Assembly: GCF_016808335.1 (NCBI RefSeq)
Contig: NC_053153.1
Span: 27,886,090 to 27,950,089 of the forward strand
DNA from: Panicum virgatum
Taxonomy: Eukaryota; Streptophyta; Magnoliopsida; Poales; Poaceae
Direction of reading: 5' to 3'
Length of the DNA: 64,000 bases
Position numbers and translations under genes: made by a program. Every line of letters starts with the position of its first letter. Positions within the stretch are counted from its first letter, which is position 1. The notes below the pieces were generated by a model that was not told the origin of the DNA, did no database searches, and was given only the letters and a program-made list of their open reading frames with translations. Shown here piece by piece: positions 22,498 to 32,154 of the stretch.

Positions 22498-22840
22498 CAT
22501 ATGGTGGTCTGGTAGCTTTTGGGTGACCTTCATCTTTTGCTGAGTTGTCTTGATGAAAACTATCTTTTGTTGTTTCTGGTCAATTGTGTTGCCTTGGAAT
22601 GTTACTATTTCTGATTGAGATGGGAAAACTATATGTGATGCAAACCTTATTCATGTGAATTTGGGCTGGAATTGTTATTGTGAATTCTGGATTGGAAATC
22701 TTGTTTTGATTATTAATCTTGGGCTGAAATATTGTTAGTTGATTATTAATCTTGGGATAAAATCTTGTTAGCTGATAATTAATCTAGGCCTAAAATTAGG
22801 CCCAACTTGGTGGCCCACTCTGAATTGGGCCCATCCACTC
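22498..22840. other. 3' flank of the CACTA transposase-like gene
   Basis: AT-rich and without an ORF. ATTAATCTTGGGCTGAAAT-like stretches recur two or three times near 22690-22800. Confidence 0.45.
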
Positions 22841-23030
22841 ATGGGCTGTGCTGCTGATGTCACTCGCCACGTCACCTGCCATGTTGATTGCCACGTCACC
22901 TGCGATGTCAGCACCACTTCCCATGTCAGCAGCCATGTCATTGACCACGTCAATTTACACGTCATCATTGCTATCCACGTCATCACCAAGTCAATAGCCA
23001 CGTCATCCTTCATGTCATTAATGTGTGACA
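22841..23030 (+). repeat. CACTA subterminal repeat array (ACGTCA/ATGTCA)
   Basis: About a dozen copies of CCACGTCA, CATGTCA and close variants at 10-20 bp spacing precede the right terminus. CACTA transposases bind short subterminal repeats like these. The open frame across it is only a translation of the repeat. Confidence 0.65.
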
Positions 23031-23289
23031 TGGCAATTGAATCTGTGACGAAAATTGTACTGTTTGTGATATTTATTTTCGTCATAGAAAATAGGCTTGG
23101 GTTGGGCTTTAGAGGGGCGGGGACATTCCATGACAGTTTTAAAACGTCATGGATCAAGCAATCCATGACAAATTTTACGGAACGTCATGAGGTGTGATCT
23201 GTGATGCTCAATACATGACGCAATTTGAGATCATCATAATACTATTTTATGATGGTTTTTTAGTTATCTGTGACGAAATTTAATCGTCA

Positions 23290-23313
23290 TGGATCAACAA
23301 ATTTTTTGTAGTG
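23290..23313 (+). mobile_element. CACTA right terminal inverted repeat
   Basis: The end reads TTTTTTGTAGTG, which is CACTACAAAAAA on the other strand, followed by ATA as a possible 3-bp TSD. Nearby GTCATGGATCAAC and GACGAAATTT motifs repeat in the terminal 250 bp. The matching left end was not found in the window. Confidence 0.65.
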
Positions 23314-24641
23314 ATAGTTCTTTGGTTTCTTCAATAATTCAAATCTTCCGATAGCTGTTTCTTTTCAACCTTAGCTCCGTTTTCCTGTTTCTTGCGCTTT
23401 TGTAACCGTAGCAGCAAGCCCTATCCTTATGTATGCTCTTTTAAGCCTTTCTTTTGTTTTTGTGTATTGTTCTTAGATGTACTTGTTGTTTGCTTTGTAT
23501 GTTTGCTCGGTGATTGCTTTGAGAAGAAGGATCACTGTTCAAAGCTTGAATAATCAAGAATTTCAAGTGAGCAAGAGCTGAAGAGCAGTAAGAGTAACTT
23601 TTTATTGGAGAAAGGCAAGTGATCCTAATCATACTTCTATCTATGCTTATTTACAAGATCATATGTTTTAATTGGAACACGGAGAACCATCTAGGAAAAT
23701 AGCACAACCACAATACTATATGGCTCTGGTCTTGGCTAATTAATTAGAAACTCTAGCTTGTGACAGTCTTACCGAAAGGGCAAGAGGGGATGCATCGATG
23801 GGGTATAGCCTGGTCCTCTTGGGGTAACAGCCTTTGCAAAGGTGCTGACCATTTGGGAGATTTATGCTCTACTTTGGCTTGCAATGTTAGCGGGTTGTCA
23901 CTTGTTAGGAAATCTTTGTAAAGGTCTCGTAGCGTCCCTATGCAATCACACCTCGGAAGTGTGGTATTGTGCCTGCATAGCATAGCGTGGTTGGGTTCAA
24001 AGTTTTTCGGAACTTTTACACAAATTGTGGTGAAAGTGTACAAACTCTGCAGAGTGAATACTGATACATTAGTCATTGCTCACGGTTATGAGCGGCTTGG
24101 ACCCAGGGGCGAAGCTATAGCTGAATTGAGGGGGGGTGCACTGTCTATAAATTTGATGCTAGCTCTCTTATTTATATGGTGAAAATTTGATGATTAACAC
24201 TAAACTTTTAATTTGGTGTGGGTACATGGGCACCCATTCAGCTCTATATAGTTCCGCCCCTACTTGGACCCTCACATGTTTAATAAATTTAAAGATGGAT
24301 ATCAATCATATTCTGGTTATTTCTTGTGGCCTTGCTGAGTACCAAACATAAGTGTACTCACCCTTGCTTACTGCTGCTCAGAAGAGAAAGTTGTTGTAAA
24401 GTCTTTCGAAGATGATGCTGAGTTCTAGGCGTACGCAACCCCCGGTTGATTGCCTGTGAAGTTTGAAGCATTTGTTTCCAGGATAAGCTGTATAACTCTG
24501 ATTGTCTTTTAAATTGTTTTAATTCTCTTTTTCGTGATATTGTTACTGATATTCACTTATAATATCTCTATATGTAAGGAATTTGATCCTAGCATACATA
24601 TAGTTATGTATTCGGTTTTGTCCTTAAAACCAGGCATGACA
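23314..24641 (+). repeat. Element G copy 1 LTR (left part missing)
   Basis: It ends GGCATGACA before a PBS-like AGTGGTATCTCATACG at about 24643. It carries the GAGTACCA/GTGTACTCACC segment typical of the Tekay-type LTRs here. The CACTA element cuts off its left part, and a hAT MITE is inserted at 24104. Confidence 0.7.
24104..24262. mobile_element. hAT-type MITE, 159 bp
   Basis: Ends CAGGGGCGAAGC and GTTCCGCCCCTA form imperfect TIRs. The flanking 8-bp duplication is CTTGGACC (24096-24103 and 24263-24270). The other arm of the inverted repeat has the empty site (GGTCCAAG near 27709) with a single copy of the target. Confidence 0.85.
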
Positions 24642-24849
24642 AAAGTGGTATCTCATACGTTAGCCTAGCTAGAAATGGTCGAAAATTAAGGTCTTACTTA
24701 GTGGCCATGCTTTTATCTGTCTTACTGCTTTTACCTATTTTGAAAATTTCTTATAACATGTTCATATCACTTTTTATCCCATCCTTGGTTGTATACTTGT
24801 TCTTCTATTAAATAAAAAATTCTCTTTTGCTCTAGTCACCTTGCTTCAG

Positions 24850-25898
24850 ATGGCTTGCACCAAGCTCACGCCCGGAAGAGCACCCGTGGACTGCCCCATC
24901 CGATCCAGCACCCCCAGGAGCCACAGGAGGAAGAGGCACTCGTTCCGCAGGAGGTGCCAGTGCAGCCCATGCAGGAGGCTGAGGAAGATCCGGATGAGCT
25001 TTACTACTATATTGAGAGAGAGGATGGCCGCATTATGGATGTTGATTCAAATGGGAACGGGAGGACCCCATCGTCCTCACCACCACAAGAAGCAGACTCA
25101 CAGCCTATTGCTCCTACCCCAGATGCCCCTGCCACTGCTGGAGGAGACCCGGATGACTCCGGGGACGACGGTGATGGGTATGATAGCGATGACGAGGAGG
25201 GTGATGATGGTCACAACAACAACAACAATGCGGATTGCAACCAGGATGATGGAGCTACAAGGATAACTGAGCATTGTTGTGTTCATACCTCGGAGCATGA
25301 GACTGGCTACTTCCCCTTGTTGCTGCGGGACATACATCGGGAGTTGGGCAACCATGTGGCTCCTGTCTACTACACGCACCACTACAATGACCCCACGCTT
25401 AGTGACTACTACTTATCCCGCATCCACGTCAGGGAGGAGGATAGATTCCGAGGCAAGAGGACCGTCTCGGTGCATAACTCCGCTACGCCCTTCGCCACCT
25501 ACTCCGCCGTCGTCAGCAATGCGTCCAGGAGGGCTCCTTAGTCTCTCTGCCACACTCGTCGCCAGGCTCTGCAAGCTACGGAGTACCGCCATCTTCCCCG
25601 TCATACCAGCAGGACCGAGGAGACAGTGGTGTCACTTGGAGATGCAGGGGACGACTGCATCAACGTCCTTTCTCGAGTCACCGCCGCGCTCAGCGCAGAT
25701 CTTGAGAGTGTCACCACCGAGCTGGACGAGACTCAGGACACGCTGCTGGAAGCTCATGCGAGGATTCGGCAGCTCGAAGCCAACTTGCAGGAAGGGCGCC
25801 CCCACTTGCTTAGGAGGACATGCCTCCTTTCTCCACCTTGTCACCGCCTCGCAAGAAGCTTTGCTATGGCTACCAGACTCGTCTTCTATAGATGTTAG
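24850..25898 (+). pseudogene. Element G copy 1 accessory ORF with histone H3-like N-terminus
   Basis: ATG 24850 follows TTGCTTCAG. The start (MACTKLT) loses one base relative to copy 2 and shifts frame. The frame opened at 24855 continues with ARKSTRG and then an acidic, Asp/Asn-rich region. A conserved block follows (YFPLLLRDIHRELGNHVAP, DPTLSDYYLSRIHVREED), then RGKRTVSVHNSATPF and the ASRRAP helix with a TAG (25539). The tail has coiled-coil character (VTTELDETQDTLLEAHARIR). No enzymatic motif is visible. It lies between PBS and the inversion point, where gag would follow in a full element. Function unknown. Confidence 0.65.
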
Positions 25899-26133
25899 GC
25901 TTAAGAGTCTTAGGAGTATCTTTTCAGAGTCGTTTGTAATGGCTAGTTCGAAATGTTCCTTAGAGTGTGCAAGTTTAAATAGTGTGGTTTAATGCTTGGA
26001 AGTAGATCACAAAGTTCTCACAAGACCAAGCATTAAACCACAGTGTTTAAACTAGCACACTCTAAGGAATGTTTCGAACTAGCGATTACAAACGACTCTG
26101 AAAAGATACTACTAAGACTCTTAAGCCTAACAT

Positions 26134-27145
26134 CTATAGAAGACGGGTCTGGTAGCCATAGCGAAGCTTCTTGCGAGGCCATGACAAGGCAGAGAAAGGA
26201 GGCGTGTCCTCCTGAGCAGGTGGGGGCGCCCTTCCTGCAAGCTGGCCTTCAAGCTGCCGAATCCTCGCATGAGCTTCCAGCAGCTTGTCCTGAGTATCGT
26301 CCAGCTCGGTGGTGACACTCACCAAATCTGTGTTGAGCGCGGCGGTGACTCGAGCAAGGATGTTGATGCGGTCGTCCCCTGCATCGCCAAGTGACACCAC
26401 TGTCTCCTTGGTCCCGCTGGTACAACGGGGAAGATGGCGGTACTCCGTAGCTTGCAGAACCTAGCAATGAGTGTGGCAGAGAGACCAAAGAGCCCTCATG
26501 GCTGCACTGCTGAAGACGACAGAGTAGGTGGTGAAGGGCGTAGCGGAGTCATGCACCGAGACAGTCCTCTTGCCTCGGAATCCATCCTCCTCCCTGACGT
26601 GGATGCAGGATAGGTAGTAGTTGCCGAGCGTGGGGTCGTCGTAGTGGTGCGTGTAGTAGGCGGGAGCCACATGGTTGCCCAACTCCCGGAGTACGTCCCA
26701 CAACAACAAGGGGAAATAGCCAGTCTAATGCTTCGAGGTACGAACATAGCAATGCTCCCTTTCCCTTGCAGCTCCGTCATCCTGGTTGCCATCTGCATTA
26801 CTGCTGTTGTTGTTATGACCATCATCACCCTCATCATCATCGTTGTCATCCCCATCACCGTCGTCCCCGGAGTGATCCGGGTCTCCTCCAACAGCAGGGG
26901 CATCTGGGGCAGGAGCAATAGGTTGTGTGTCTGCTGCTCATGGTGGTGACGGTGATGGGGTCCTCTCGTTCTCATTTAAATCGACAACCGTAATGCTCAT
27001 CCGGATCTTCCTCAGCCTGCTGCATGGGCTGCACTGGCACCTCCTGCGGAACGAGTGCCTCTTCTTGCTGTGGCTCCTAGGGGTGCTGGATCGGATGGGG
27101 CGGTCCACGGGTGCTCTTCCGGGCGGTGAGCTTGGTGCGAGCCAT
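26134..27145 (-). pseudogene. Element G copy 2 accessory ORF with intact H3-like tail
   Basis: ATG 27145 directly follows TTGCTTCAG on the minus strand. The first residues are M-ARTKLTARKST-RG, matching histone H3 residues 1-11 at 10 of 11 positions (Gln5 is Leu), with Lys4, Arg8, Lys9 and Ser10 kept. A TAG comes at codon 23 and further frameshifts follow. The remaining blocks 26709-26461 and 26400-26134 match copy 1 (ELGNHVAPAYYTHHY, RGKRTVSVHDSATPF, coiled coil DDTQDKLLEAHARIRQLEG). The H3 match is direct observation; any chromatin role is inference. Confidence 0.7.
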
Positions 27146-27344
27146 CTGAAGCAAGGTGACTTGAGCAAAAGAGAAATTTTTATTTAATAGAAGAACAAGT
27201 ATACAACCAAGGATGGGGTAAAAATTGATATGAATGTGTATTAAGCAATTTTCAAAATAAGTAAAAAAAGTAAGACAGATAAAAGCAAGTAAGACCTTAA
27301 TTTTCGACCGTTTCTAGTTAGGCTAACGTATGCGATGTCACTTC

Positions 27345-29693
27345 TGTCAGTTTTAAGGACAAAACCGAATACATAACTATATATAAGTCAGGATCAAGTT
27401 CCTTACATATACAGACATTATAAGTGAATGATCAGTAACCGTATAATGAAAAAATATTAAAACAAATTAAAAGGCAACTAGAGTTATACAGCTTATCCTG
27501 GAAATAAAGGCTTCAAACTTCAAGGCAATCAACCGGGAGTTGCATACGCCTAGAACTCGGCATCATCTTCGAAAGACTTTACAACAACTTTCTCTTCTGA
27601 GCAGCAGTAAGTAAGTGTGAGTACACTTATGGTTGGTACTCAGCAAGGCCACAAGAAATAACTAGAATATGATTTATATCCATCTTTAAATTTATTAATC
27701 ATGTGAGGGTCCAAGCCGCTCATAACCGTGAGCACGGCTAATATATCAGTTTTCACTCTGCAGATGTTGTACACTTTCACCACAATTCGCGTAAAAGTTC
27801 CCAACCACACTATGCTGCGCAGTCACGATACCACACTTCCAAGGTGTGATTGAATGGGGACGCTACGAGGCCTTTACAAAGATTCCCTAACAAGTGACAA
27901 CCCGCTAAGGTTTCAAGCCAAAGCAGAGCATAAATCTCCCTAATGGTCAACACCTTAGTAAAGGCTACGACACCAAGAGGACCGGGCTATACTGCATCGA
28001 TGCATCCCATCTTGCCCTTTCGATAAGACTGTCACAAGCTAGAGTTTCTAATTAATTAGACAAGAACAGAGCCATATAATATTGTGATTGTACTATTTTC
28101 CTTGGTGGTTCTGCATGTTTCAATTAAAACATATGATCTTGTAAATAAGCATAGATAAAATTATGGTTAGGATCACTTGCCTTTCTCCAACAAAAAGCTA
28201 CTCTTAATGCTCTTCAGCTCTTGCTCACTTGAAATTCTTGATTCTTCAAGCTTTGAAGAGTGATCCTTCTACTCGAAGCAATCACCGAGCAAACATATAA
28301 AGCAAACAACAAGTACAGCTAAGAACAATGCACCAAAACAAAAGAAAGGCTTAAAAGAGCATACGAAATGATAGGGCTCGCGCTGCTACGGTTACGAAAG
28401 CACAAGAAACACGGAAAACGAAGGTAAGGTTGAAAAGAAACAGCTATTGAAAGATTTGAATTATTGAAGAAACCAAAGAACTATAAGCTTCATTTATTTT
28501 AGTTATAAACCACATGTAAAAGATATTTTTTAGAAGAAAATATCCAAAATTATAATTAACTCATATTATATTTGCATTTATAAAATCGAAGTAAAACTTA
28601 GTCAAATTTATTTATGATTATCTATGTATAAATTATATACTAATTAAACGATTAATTCGAAAGGAACATGTGAGAACATCTAAATGGCACCAGTTTTATG
28701 ATTCATATTGAACTAACCAATTAAATTGCAAACTCATTTGAGTTGATATTAATCAAGATAACATTAGTTTTGAAAAATGAAGGTAAAGACTTAAGTGGAT
28801 TTTAATTAGAAAACACTAGATGAGAGAACATTTATCAAATTAAATATATATTTAATTTAAAAAAAGAACTATGGTACAACAACACTTTTAAACTAAACTT
28901 TATACTAAAACAAAACTAATGCAACAAGAATGGACTGAATTGGATCTAAAACAACGATCTTATGGGCTAAACGATGACTCAAGAAGCTAGTCGCAATTAA
29001 CTATAGACATGAAGGGCTAGCTGCTGATTTTCGCAAGGCTCGGAAAACTAAGCTCGCAAATATATCAAAATCTAGGGTTAGATCCATAATAGGTTAGGGA
29101 TGGGGCTGGTTTGAAAGATCTAATCTGCTAGGGGGTTTTTTGCAGATTTGGCAAGACACAAGAATTAAGTAAAAAAATTATAGGCTTCTCTAGGGGGTTT
29201 GTGAAAAAGCTTGTGGATCTCCATAGCCATGGCGTACAGGTTTCTAGTGGCTCCCGTCGCTGGCATTTTGGGGCTTGGGAGGGCATGGGGAGGAGGGGAA
29301 AAGAGAGAGGAGGACAACGACCGAGACGGGTTGATCCAGGATATCGGCAAGCCAGATTTAATCTAGCTCGAGAAAAAGGATTTCATTTGTTGAGAATATA
29401 TTTTCAAGCTTAAAACAATCTAGAAAGTCTAGATAATTATTTCAAACAATGAAAAATATATCCTGAGGATCCGAAAAATCCTGAAAAAATTAGTTCGAGA
29501 CATGAGAGTCCAATCAAAATACTTGGAACTCTTGAAAAAGATTTTGGGGCCACTCAAATAAATTAAATTAGCTCAGAGGAAAACGAGAATAAATGCCAGA
29601 AAATTGTGGAAACTTCTCGGAAAACCTTAATGATGGATAAATATTTTCTAAAAGATAATCACATCCTAAAATTAAATATTTTAGGATGTGACA
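27345..29693 (-). repeat. Element G copy 2 LTR (complete)
   Basis: On the minus strand it starts TGTCACATCC at 29693 and ends CTGACA at 27345, length 2349 bp. The start can fold (CACATCCTAAAATA with TATTTTAGGATGTG). The PBS next to it is degraded. A short GC-richer block near 29230-29340 corresponds to GC-rich blocks in the LTRs of B and D. Confidence 0.75.
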
Positions 29694-29990
29694 TTACCCT
29701 TGTAGCACTTCATCTTGGAGTACTCCAGGATATCGTGAATTTCCTTAGAGAAGCACTATGATTAAAGGGTATGAAAGAAGAGAATGATAAATACTAGTTA
29801 TATCAACAGACTAATATAGTGGGGGTAAGCCATATAATATATGGTAAGATAATGGTCAGGCAATAACCGTCTGACACAATCACACAATAGACTCTTAACT
29901 TTAGAGCGGTAAGCAGCTAGAATGAGAACGAACAAGAAAGACTCCTAAACCAATTCTAAATTATCGAGATAGCCTCACTACACCGGACCT
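29694..29990 (-). repeat. Athila-type LTR fragment
   Basis: The stretch is colinear with element C LTR 37100-37385 (TGTAGCACTTCA, GTACTCCAGGATATCGTG, GGGGTAAGCCATATAA, AAGACTCCTAAAC). Both ends are cut off. Confidence 0.7.
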
Positions 29991-30160
29991 TCCTTGTGTC
30001 GCTGCTGCAAACTTACCGGGAGCCTAACCGTTTTTGAATTTCAAGGGATGTTGTAGCTGATACTCAATACGTTAAGCGATTATGTAAACTTTTCTCGAAG
30101 AAAATTCTTTGTGTCGCTGCTGCAAACTTACCGAGAGCAAACATCCTAGTTTGATGATTG
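29991..30160. repeat. Direct repeat pair
   Basis: TTGTGTCGCTGCTGCAAACT plus TACCG occurs at about 29994 and again at about 30109. Origin unknown. Confidence 0.55.
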
Positions 30161-30164
30161 ACTT

Positions 30165-30410
30165 CTTACTCTCTCATCCCAAAATATAGATACTTTAAAT
30201 TTGTTCTAATAAAAAAACTTTAGGTTTAAAAAAGTTCATATCAAAATAAATAAGATATATCACACCAAATTAATGTCGTCAAATCAATCATGAAATATGT
30301 CGTCTTGATGCAGTTATTAGGTATCGTATATGTGAATATTTTTTTATAAATTTGATGATAAAAAACTGAGATAGTTTAACTTAGAACAAATCTAATGGTA
30401 AAATTAACAT
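30165..30410. mobile_element. Degenerate Stowaway-like MITE
   Basis: The left end TACTCTCTCATCCCAAAATA is close to the grass Stowaway terminus. AAATTTGTTCTAA near the left recurs inverted near the right (TTAGAACAAATCT). The outermost right terminus is not recognisable. Confidence 0.45.
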
Positions 30411-31002
30411 AAAAGATAAATAGTTGGTAAAATATCGTTTAACTATTGATTCAGACTAACCGATCATTTAAATGGATTAAACGATCATTAAGCAGGATAA
30501 GCTGCCAATAACCCTACAACTACCAAATCATTGTAGCACTGAGAAAACCATACTATTACAGCAAAGGGAAATGCAAGGGGTCCAATAAACAAGTTTGAGT
30601 TCTGATCCCACGAGATGAGAAAACCCAAGCACCATTAGGCGATGCTCCTCCACACAGCAAAACACAGCTGACACTAGCAAGGGAAGCAAGACCCAGACAC
30701 TAGATTACTGAGAATATAACATAATGCTTAAAATCTTCACAAGCTTCCTTTCATTGAAATTTTGTTGTTCCGTAGCTCCTGCACCAGCAATCACTTCCAT
30801 CTTTGCTTTGGCCCTGTAGAGCCAAGAGATAAACGAGTACTCTCAATAAAAAAGGAGCTGGAAAAATGAATGGCAATAACATCTATCTAAGAGGAACAAC
30901 TATACATGCAGAGAACCATACTTGACTGTGTAACACATTCACTGTGTCACTATAGAGAAAAAGGAAATTTTCATGGTAGTACCTCGGTCCTCCAGTATAT
31001 CA
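30411..31002. other. Unassigned flank
   Basis: AT-rich sequence downstream of the BTB fragment. I see no gene or clear repeat in it. Confidence 0.4.
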
Positions 31003-31275
31003 TCATCAGCTATCAAGATTAAGCAACAATGCAAGTTTGGCGATGAGGTCTTTAAGGACAGAGGGGCTGGTGGTGGTCAGATTGTCCAAGCCACCAGCCA
31101 CCGTTACTTCCTTCAGATTTGTTGGGGAGCTAAGGAAATCCAAGCATGCTTCCTTCAGCCCCTGGCAATGGTGCTGCTCATCAAGCTCAAGGATAGTTGC
31201 CACTGTGCCCGTGTTGATGCATCGGCACAACTTTTGTTCACATATCAGTCTGAGCCTCGGGACATCATATTCGCG
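31003..31275 (-). pseudogene. BTB-BACK fragment of a MATH-BTB gene
   Basis: The minus strand encodes DVPRLRLICEQKLCRCINT, TVATILELDEQHHCQGLKEA, CLDFLSSP and a PSVLKDLIAKLA end. This matches the C-terminal part of both BTB modules in the neighbouring gene. MATH and most of BTB are missing. It points to a tandem MATH-BTB cluster here that has partly decayed. Confidence 0.75.
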
Positions 31276-32154
31276 CGAGTGTGTTTGAAATTAAAATAAA
31301 TTTAAAGAGCACATGTGCGAAATGAAAACAAACAAATGGAAAATATGCAAACCACACAACTGCTTTTGCAACTCTGATCCTCGAACCATACATGGCAAAG
31401 AGCTACAATTGTGTTACATTCTTGCACTAATACATGAAGAAGCAGAGCGCCCAAGTCCGAAATTGAGTCTGGGCAGCAAGGAGAAACAGCATCGTTCGAA
31501 GTATGGTTGCAGCCCATGAGGCCATGACAGCCATCAGATTTACCAAACGAGCTGAGAAACTTGCAAGGATGGCTGTTGCTGTTGTTGACACAATGTACTC
31601 ACACAACGTTGCTTTCACAAATTGTTTTAATCTCCAAACTATCCGTAGCTAGCTGGTAGATCACATAATACTGACCGAAAAGCAGCCAAAACAGTACATG
31701 AAGTGGAACTTAAGATAGTAAAATCAAAACGGTTTGAGCCGGAACAAACAGCTTAAAAGCAATAGATACTGAAATTCTGAAAATGAGGAGCTCATCAAGC
31801 CTCACTAGTACTATGCTAGGTCCTTACAAAACAAGGGACTGACTAGCTGGAACAAGCCAACGAAATAGAACAAAATCTTAAAGCTCTGGCATCATATAAC
31901 TTAGAAAACAAAGACCAGCAGGATCTGAACATGCTTCATCCAGTAGCAATCTGGTTGCTCCCTAGTAGTTTCATCAATGATTAGCTCGATCCACCTTGCT
32001 CAAGTCCTGCAAAGCCAAAAGAAGGAAAGAATCGCTCTGAAAATGAAATCACAACACTGTATAGGATCAGTATTATGAATAAAATTAGATATACTTTTAC
32101 TTGTCATTCTCTAGATTCATGTAGTACATACCATGGAGTAGCATCCATCACCTG
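31276..32154. other. Spacer between BTB fragment and MATH-BTB gene
   Basis: No convincing gene. It may include the 3' untranslated region of the MATH-BTB gene. A 63-codon hydrophobic open frame at 31427-31618 has no supporting family. Confidence 0.4.

Larger units (their letters stand above)
23314..28484. repeat. Large inverted repeat formed by two copies of element G
   Basis: The left arm 23314-25999 (plus) matches the reverse complement of 26026-28484 with roughly 10 percent differences by eye. The spacer is 26 bp (26000-26025). Each arm has LTR, PBS region and accessory ORF, with ORF 3' ends facing each other. The junctions are symmetric, which favours one inverted-duplication event over two independent insertions. 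Confidence 0.8.

Noticed and set aside
22841..23197. 118-codon ORF with His-Val repeats
   Set aside because: It is the translation of ACGTCA/ATGTCA subterminal repeats of the CACTA element.
24841..25266. Alternative frame in element G encoding Met/Thr-rich protein
   Set aside because: It is a shadow of the accessory ORF; only the other frame matches the second copy with conserved motifs.
31427..31618. 63-codon hydrophobic ORF near the BTB fragment
   Set aside because: No family match recognised and no start context; too short to support.
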